DNA from: Verrucomicrobia bacterium UBA7008
GTDB taxonomy: Bacteria; Verrucomicrobiota; Kiritimatiellia; RFP12; UBA1067
Direction of reading: 5' to 3'
Length of the DNA stretch: 17,584 nucleotides
Assembly: GCA_002449695.1 (NCBI GenBank)
Contig: DJXI01000072.1
Location: 1-17,584, forward strand
A program made the position numbers and the translations under genes. The notes beneath the pieces are model-generated. The model saw only the letters and a list, made by a program, of their open reading frames with translations. It was not told where the DNA came from and searched no databases. Positions 12,904 to 17,584 of this stretch are shown one piece after another (the first letter of the stretch is position 1; each line of letters begins with the position of its first letter).

Positions 12904-15146
12904 AATTCTATCGTGGCGACAATCGGGAAGTGGTCGCTTGGATACAGATGCGCGCCGGAACGCGTCGCGGGGATGGTGGCGTAAGAGAGCACGCGCACGC
13001 CCGGCGACACGTAGATGTAGTCGATTCTCTGTCCGAACCTCTTGTCGTTGCGCGGGCCGGGCTTCAGCCGGAAAGCGTCGAGCGTGGAGGTCTCCGCGGC
13101 CAGATGCTTCCAGCCGTTGAACGTCCGCCACGGACCGGCTGGCGGCGTTTCGGATTCGTAGAGGGCGTTGCGGAGAATCTTCGAGACGGCGACGGCGGGC
13201 GCCTCCGTCTCCGGGCAGTTGTGGTCGCCCGTGAAGATGATCGGCGCGCCGCCGCCAAACTCCTTCATGCGCGCGATGATGAGCAGCATCCCCTTCTCGC
13301 GCGCTTCGGCGCTGGCATGGTCGGTGTGGGTGTTGGCGAAGCAGAACTTCTTGCCGCTCGCCTTCTCGCGCAGGACAAGGTACGAGCACACGCGCGGGCA
13401 CATCGCGCCCCAGCCGACGACACCGGCGACGTCCGGCGTCTCGCAGAGCCAGAACGTGCCGCTCTTCTCGACGTCGAAACGGCTCTTGCGGTAGAAGACG
13501 GGCGACGCCTCGTCGCTGATGCGGTCGGCGGCACGGTGTTCGCCGACGAACGCGTATTCGGGAAGCGCCTTCCTGAGATACGCCGCCTGTTCGGGGCGCA
13601 CCTCCTGCGTGCCAAAGACGTCAAGGTCAAGGCCGCGCACCAGCTGGACGAGGTCGCCCCGCCGCCGCTCCCACGCATTCTCCGTCCCGACGTCGCCGGT
13701 CGTGAAGCGGATGTTGTAGGAGCCCACGCGGAACTTCCGCACGCCGGGCGAACGGACGGTCACGGGGAACACGGCCCGGCCGCCGTCCGCGCGGGTCGCG
13801 ATCGCGACGGCCTCGCCCGCCTTCTTGCCGACGAGCGACGTTCCGTCCGGCGAGATTTCCGCCACGTCGTTCCGGTACGCGAAGAAGCTCTGGTACTTGT
13901 TGGAGGGGTTGTGCTTCTTCCCCGCCTTGTCGGCGTCGTAGCAGATCCAGGCAGCGCCGCTCTCCGCGAGGGGGACGGACGCCCCGGCGTCGATTGCCCG
14001 GGGATGCAGGCGGATCGTCCTGTCCGCGCCGCCGCCGATGCGCGTGAAGTGCAGCGTGTTGCGCCTGCGGTCGATGTGGATCGCGTCGAACGTCTGCTCG
14101 AAGACCGTGCCTTTGTCCTTCTTGGGCAGGTCCGTGCACCACGGCGCGGAGCCGACGATGTAGTCGCTGTACGCCGCGTCGCACGGCTCGGTGACGTGCC
14201 AAAGTCCGTTCTGGAACGTCTGCCGCTCGGCGTGTTCGTGTCCCGTGAGGCTGCACAGGATGCGCCCCTGGGCGGTGGAGAAATCGTAGTCCTTCCCGCC
14301 GATTGCGACCTTGCCCCGGTTCTGGTACGCCTCGAGCAAGTTGCGCCACGGCGCGAAGATCGCCCGGTTCTCCGCCTCGCCGCTGACGATGCCCGTCACG
14401 GGGATGTGGTGCATCACGACGGCGACCCATCCGGCGGGCAGCGTCGCGAGCGCGTTTTCCGCGAGCCACTTCAGCTGCGTTTCGCCCATGCCGTATTTCA
14501 CCGCCCAGTAGGTGCGGTCGGTTCTCACGCTGTCCGTCGTGTCCGCCACGATGTAGCGGATGCCGCCGCCCGGCACGTCGAAGTAGTAGTAGCACGCGTC
14601 CGGGTCGTCCGTGTTCGTGACGGCAGTGGCCTTAACCGCCGCCGTGTCCATGAGAATGTCGTGCGCGTCGCGGTTGGAGTAAGTAAAGCCGTTCGCGGCG
14701 GAGGGCTTGTCGCGAATCGTGAAGTCGTGGTTGCCCTTCGCGGGATAGAACGCGCCACCCGCATTCTCGACCGCTTTCACCCACTGTTCACGGTACGCGG
14801 CTATCGTCCTGTCCACCGACGCCTTGCCGCCGAACGCCTCCGGCATGTCGCCGCCGCAGAGGACTTTCTTCACCTCGGTCTCGGCGACAAGCTTGGCGAG
14901 GATGCGCCCGGAGACGCAACGGTTGGACGGAACGTGAAGATCGGTGATGAAGAAGAACGCATCGTCGCATTTCGCCGAAAGCGCCCGCAGGCGGGCGGCG
15001 ACCCCGGCGAGGTAGTCGCCGTAGTAGTCGGGCAGGCCCTCTTCCGCCGCCCACAGCCGCCAGTCGGCCACGGTCATCGCCGCGCCGGCCAGGCCCAACT
15101 TCAGAAACTCGCGCCGCGAAAGCGCGTTTGCATCTCCCTTGTTCAT
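12900..15146 (-). CDS. Tat-exported metallophosphoesterase fused to an EEP-type phosphoesterase
   Basis: A 748-aa protein. The twin-arginine motif SRREFLKLG (10-18) predicts folded export by Tat. Residues 60-340 form a calcineurin-like metallophosphoesterase with all metal motifs: D69-x-H71, GGD100, GNHD (138-141), MHH (245-247), GHEH (302-305). A short beta-rich linker (about 390-470) follows. Residues 471-748 form an endonuclease/exonuclease/phosphatase (DNase I-like) domain: SYNIRF (N478), GTQE (E515), NTHTDH (H607), TGDHN (D641), QRIDY (D709), PSDHFP (D738, H739). Both halves look catalytically intact. The frame runs upstream to 15947 inside the GH5 gene, but the ATG at 15146 overlaps the GH5 stop by 4 nt (ATGA) and begins the Tat signal. 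In this glycosidase operon the role may be removal of phosphate or phosphodiester groups from glycans or lipids; this is inference. Confidence 0.9.
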   Translation of the reverse strand: MNKGDANALSRREFLKLGLAGAAMTVADWRLWAAEEGLPDYYGDYLAGVAARLRALSAKCDDAFFFITDLHVPSNRCVSGRILAKLVAETEVKKVLCGGDMPEAFGGKASVDRTIAAYREQWVKAVENAGGAFYPAKGNHDFTIRDKPSAANGFTYSNRDAHDILMDTAAVKATAVTNTDDPDACYYYFDVPGGGIRYIVADTTDSVRTDRTYWAVKYGMGETQLKWLAENALATLPAGWVAVVMHHIPVTGIVSGEAENRAIFAPWRNLLEAYQNRGKVAIGGKDYDFSTAQGRILCSLTGHEHAERQTFQNGLWHVTEPCDAAYSDYIVGSAPWCTDLPKKDKGTVFEQTFDAIHIDRRRNTLHFTRIGGGADRTIRLHPRAIDAGASVPLAESGAAWICYDADKAGKKHNPSNKYQSFFAYRNDVAEISPDGTSLVGKKAGEAVAIATRADGGRAVFPVTVRSPGVRKFRVGSYNIRFTTGDVGTENAWERRRGDLVQLVRGLDLDVFGTQEVRPEQAAYLRKALPEYAFVGEHRAADRISDEASPVFYRKSRFDVEKSGTFWLCETPDVAGVVGWGAMCPRVCSYLVLREKASGKKFCFANTHTDHASAEAREKGMLLIIARMKEFGGGAPIIFTGDHNCPETEAPAVAVSKILRNALYESETPPAGPWRTFNGWKHLAAETSTLDAFRLKPGPRNDKRFGQRIDYIYVSPGVRVLSYATIPATRSGAHLYPSDHFPIVATIEL

Positions 15147-16696
15147 TTCGACTTCTTTCCTTTCAATCCGTCGATCAGCACGCGCTTGCGCGGCGTGTCG
15201 CCGACGCGGCGCAGGGTCTTCAGCGAATCGCCCGCATATTCGACGTTCCAGCCGCGCCACTCGTTGAAGGCGTGGTAACACCAGTCCCAACCGTATTCGT
15301 CGAACAGTTCGATGCAGTCGCGCAGATACTGGTCCGCCCCAGGCGCCCACGCGATTGCGGAGAACTCGCCGACGAATATCCGTGCGTTGTGCCGCTGCGC
15401 GAACGCGACGACGGGCGCAAGCTTGGCGCGGAGCATCTCCTTGTTCCAGCCGCACGATTCGTTCGGCCATCGGCGCGCCGGGCTCCATCCGTTCACGCCC
15501 TGGTGCGTGTAGTCGGACGGGATGTACATGTGGACTTCGTAGATGACATTGTCCATCGCAAGCGGCGACATGTAGTCGTAGGCGGGCGCGGACGACGACC
15601 AGTTGGCCTCCATGACGATTGCCGTGTCCGGGTCGATGCGGCGGATCGCCTCGGCGGCAAGCCGCTGCGCGTCCCAGTAGGAGAACGGCACCTCGTGGCG
15701 GTTCTGGTGCGGCTCGTTGAGGAGGTCGTAGCCGTAGATGACATCGGCGTTTCCCTTGAAACGGCACGCGATCTTCTCCCAGCACTTGATGTAGAGGTCG
15801 AGGCACGCCTTGTCGGTGAACATGCGCATTTCCGAGTTGTCGCGGATGCTCCCCGGCGGAACGTGCAGATCGACGCAGATCATCATGCCGTACCGCCGCG
15901 CCCAGACGAGGACTTTTTCCAGCAGGTCGAGCCGTCCGTCGAGCCATTTTTCGTATTCAGGGAAATCCAAGTTGGCGTCGATCTTCTGGAAGTTGCGCGA
16001 CATCTGGTAGCGCCCAATCGTCCCGCCCCATTCGGCAAGCGTCTTGATGTCGTCCTCCGTCGGGTCGAGCGGCAACATTGCCCCGCGCAGCTGCTTTCTC
16101 TCGCGGAGACGCGGAGACGCGGAGTTTGCGACAAACTTCCCATCTCTGCGTCTCTGCGCCTCTGCGCGAGAATCCTTGGTATCAGGATAGGATATAACGT
16201 AGTCTTGGTTGTAGCGCGGAAACTCATAGAGTTCGTGCGGTTCGACCGTGAACGACGAGACGTCGAACTCGACTTTGCCGGCGACGTTCTGGAGGCCGAG
16301 CGTGACGCCGACTTCGCCGACCGACGTCGGGCCGAGGTCGGTTGTCAGTTCCAGCGTCGTCCAGTCGAAGTCGCCGCCCTTGTGGTCGGCTTGCGGCCAC
16401 TTTTCCGCGCCGGACGCCGGGTCGCGGTAGTGGAACATGAACTTCAAGCCAAAGTAGGATTTGTCAGGCCGCCCGATGCCGCGCCCCCGTGCGCGGATCG
16501 TGGCGCGGACGCCACCCGTGAGGCCGCCGAGGTCGAGTTTCGCATGGGCCGCGCCGCCGTTGCGCTTTCCCTGCGTGTCGATGACGACGATATCGCCCTC
16601 GCGTGTCGCGTTGTGTCCAAGCGACCATTCGACTGCGGCGGCGGGGAAGACAATCCACGCCGCGAACATAAAACTTATATAGCGAAACCTTTTCAA
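15143..16696 (-). CDS. GH5-type beta-glycanase with N-terminal binding-like domain
   Basis: A 517-aa secreted retaining glycosidase of clan GH-A. The signal peptide is MKRFRYISFMFAAWIVFPAAA. Residues 22-155 form a beta-rich domain resembling a carbohydrate-binding module. The catalytic barrel (about 205-510) has acid/base E328 in DLLNEPH and nucleophile E444 in IFVGEF, with DLHVPPG at 276-282 and HMYIPSDY at 389-396 as further GH5 blocks. The substrate could be cellulose, xyloglucan, mannan or similar. I chose the TTG at 16696 because it supplies the basic start of the signal peptide; the only nearby ATG (16670) lacks it. The gene starts about 6 bp after the preceding stop and overlaps the next start by 4 nt. 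The interdomain linker (residues about 174-203) is encoded by a palindromic repeat. Confidence 0.9.
   Translation of the reverse strand: MKRFRYISFMFAAWIVFPAAAVEWSLGHNATREGDIVVIDTQGKRNGGAAHAKLDLGGLTGGVRATIRARGRGIGRPDKSYFGLKFMFHYRDPASGAEKWPQADHKGGDFDWTTLELTTDLGPTSVGEVGVTLGLQNVAGKVEFDVSSFTVEPHELYEFPRYNQDYVISYPDTKDSRAEAQRRRDGKFVANSASPRLRERKQLRGAMLPLDPTEDDIKTLAEWGGTIGRYQMSRNFQKIDANLDFPEYEKWLDGRLDLLEKVLVWARRYGMMICVDLHVPPGSIRDNSEMRMFTDKACLDLYIKCWEKIACRFKGNADVIYGYDLLNEPHQNRHEVPFSYWDAQRLAAEAIRRIDPDTAIVMEANWSSSAPAYDYMSPLAMDNVIYEVHMYIPSDYTHQGVNGWSPARRWPNESCGWNKEMLRAKLAPVVAFAQRHNARIFVGEFSAIAWAPGADQYLRDCIELFDEYGWDWCYHAFNEWRGWNVEYAGDSLKTLRRVGDTPRKRVLIDGLKGKKSK
16097..16171. repeat. Long imperfect palindrome in the GH5 linker
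   Basis: Two 28-bp arms (16097-16124 and 16144-16171) pair with about five mismatches, several of them G-U in RNA. Each arm is built from octamers of the GGAGACGC/AGAGACGC type. A smaller stem (GTTTG-CGA-CAAAC, about 16124-16136) lies between them. The palindrome stays in frame and encodes a basic linker with AEAQRRRD and SPRLRER, unlike the rest of the protein. Confidence 0.85.
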
Positions 16697-16702
16697 CCGG
16701 TC

Positions 16703-17584
16703 TCAGCGCACAATAAGTATCAATCCCGCCCTGATTTTCTCGCCATCGGGACCGACGCCGGCGTCGGGGAACTGCGTGTAGGTTCCCGGCGAGGAGACAA
16801 GCTGCGGCAGGTACGCTTTCTTCTCCACGAAGTCCCACAGCACGACGACATCGTTCGAGAGCCGCACCGGCTTCAGGTTGCGCACGAGTTTCATGTTGCT
16901 TCCGTCCGAGTCCCCCTGATAGAGCTTCAAGTAGTAGAGCCGGGCGGCGCCGGGGCTTGCCGGAGATCCGTCCTTGTTCTGGGCGAAGAGGTAGAGATCC
17001 AGACCGGTATTGATCGTCGCATTCGGACTTGCGATCGCGGTAAAGTTGGCGTTGTCCCACGTGGTCCCGTCCACGGTCACGGTCTGGGAGCCGGCGCAGA
17101 GCGACGACGTGACTTCGTAGTCCGTATTGATGGCCCGGCCGCTCGAAAACGACTGGAACTTGCCGTATCCGATGCAGAACACGTTCTGCGACAGGTAGTT
17201 GTGCCACAGGTAGAATCGGCGGAGGTCGGGGTCCGTGCTCGCGCCGCTGTTCCAGGTCTCGAGGAATCCCAGGTCGCCCTTTTGCCTGAACTGCATCTTG
17301 AACATGCCCTTGGTGCCGGACTTGCCGGTGACGCCGGTATCGACGAAGATCGTACCGTCGGACTCGACATAATCGACGAAACAGACCGGCTTTTCCTCAC
17401 CGGTGAAGACGACCGGGCCGGCCTTTGACTCGGGGATGTCGGGCGACGGGCGGTAGAGGGTCTTGGAGATTGTGTCGTAGAGCATGGCCTTGCCGTCATA
17501 GACGCAGGGCTTGAAGTCGCGGACTTTGTTACCGTCCTGCCAGATCTCCAGCCCGTAGCAGCGGGCGGCGGAGCGGTAGCGCGA
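16703..17584 (-). CDS. C-terminal part of a large surface protein with LamG-like modules (partial)
   Basis: The 3' end of a gene that runs off the right edge; 293 residues are visible, ending in a TGA at 16703. It holds the tail of one module (RCYGLEIWQDGNKVRDFKPC, then LYDTISKTLYRP) and one complete module. The latter has VDYVESDGTIFVDTGVTG, a jelly-roll-like core (about 95-210) and the closing pattern ARLYYLKLYQ, LVRNLKPVRL, LWDFVEKKAYLPQ. This pairing of a 'YVES-GT--VDTGV' start with an 'LVR[DN]-P' end is typical of repeated concanavalin/LamG-like units on large exported proteins. These units are usually taken to bind glycans. No membrane anchor or sorting signal is visible at the C-terminus. 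The gene lies 6 bp upstream of the GH5 gene. Function is inferred from module type only. Confidence 0.8.
   Translation of the reverse strand, partial: SRYRSAARCYGLEIWQDGNKVRDFKPCVYDGKAMLYDTISKTLYRPSPDIPESKAGPVVFTGEEKPVCFVDYVESDGTIFVDTGVTGKSGTKGMFKMQFRQKGDLGFLETWNSGASTDPDLRRFYLWHNYLSQNVFCIGYGKFQSFSSGRAINTDYEVTSSLCAGSQTVTVDGTTWDNANFTAIASPNATINTGLDLYLFAQNKDGSPASPGAARLYYLKLYQGDSDGSNMKLVRNLKPVRLSNDVVVLWDFVEKKAYLPQLVSSPGTYTQFPDAGVGPDGEKIRAGLILIVR

Noticed and set aside
15147..15947. N-terminal extension of the phosphoesterase frame to 15947
   Set aside because: It is arginine-rich shadow sequence inside GH5. The Tat signal begins at ATG 15146, which overlaps the GH5 stop in the usual ATGA manner.
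16184..16197. AT-rich GATATAAC string inside GH5 as an internal promoter
   Set aside because: On the minus strand it reads GTTATATC, does not match the shared element, and has no gene start suitably placed after it.
12447..17428. Long plus-strand frames opposite GH127, the phosphoesterase, GH5 and the surface protein
   Set aside because: The minus strand carries full catalytic motifs over the same span. The plus frames are rich in Arg, Val and Asp, with no domain pattern.

Overview
The window is GC-rich and densely coded. Every gene I can support with confidence lies on the minus strand, so transcription runs from high to low coordinates. A Verrucomicrobia/Kiritimatiellota-like anaerobe is the best guess. 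The reasons are the secreted glycoside hydrolases, a surface protein with paired jelly-roll-like modules and the '[Y]VESDGTxxVDTGVTG' signature I associate with that group, and a PVC-like MurJ. This taxonomic call is inference from style, not a search result.

Right to left (transcription order), 17584-7519 is a compact carbohydrate-degradation operon: the C-terminal end of a large surface protein, a GH5-type glycanase, a Tat-exported metallophosphoesterase fused to an EEP-type phosphoesterase, a GH127/DUF1680 beta-L-arabinofuranosidase-like enzyme, and an 1120-aa GH63-like + GH3 fusion. Gaps are -4 to about 36 bp and no internal promoter is visible. All five appear exported, which fits stepwise outside-the-cytoplasm dismantling of a branched, perhaps phosphorylated, plant or algal glycan. 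No SusC/SusD pair is in view.

Next come short housekeeping units: a MATE exporter (7474-6128), efp-murJ (6032-3856), a cysteine-rich GH28-like enzyme (3682-2471), an unknown secreted protein followed by a NUDIX hydrolase (2313-972), and a Fic-family gene cut off just before its catalytic motif (887-201). The left 200 bp look like gene debris, with a possible plus-strand PAPS-reductase-like N-terminus.

Two patterns cut across the genes. First, five transcription units start with the same 12-bp element, TTTTGATATA(A/C)T with small variation, and no TTGACA-like -35 box. In two of them the -10 is only 7-8 bp from the ATG, so those mRNAs should be leaderless. The other three have 36-51 bp and a Shine-Dalgarno sequence. 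Second, short tandem repeats with 7-, 8- or 16-bp periods occur at gene junctions and, in frame, inside two of the operon's enzymes. In GH127 two near-identical copies sit in equivalent loops of the barrel, and in GH5 a long palindrome sits in the interdomain linker.
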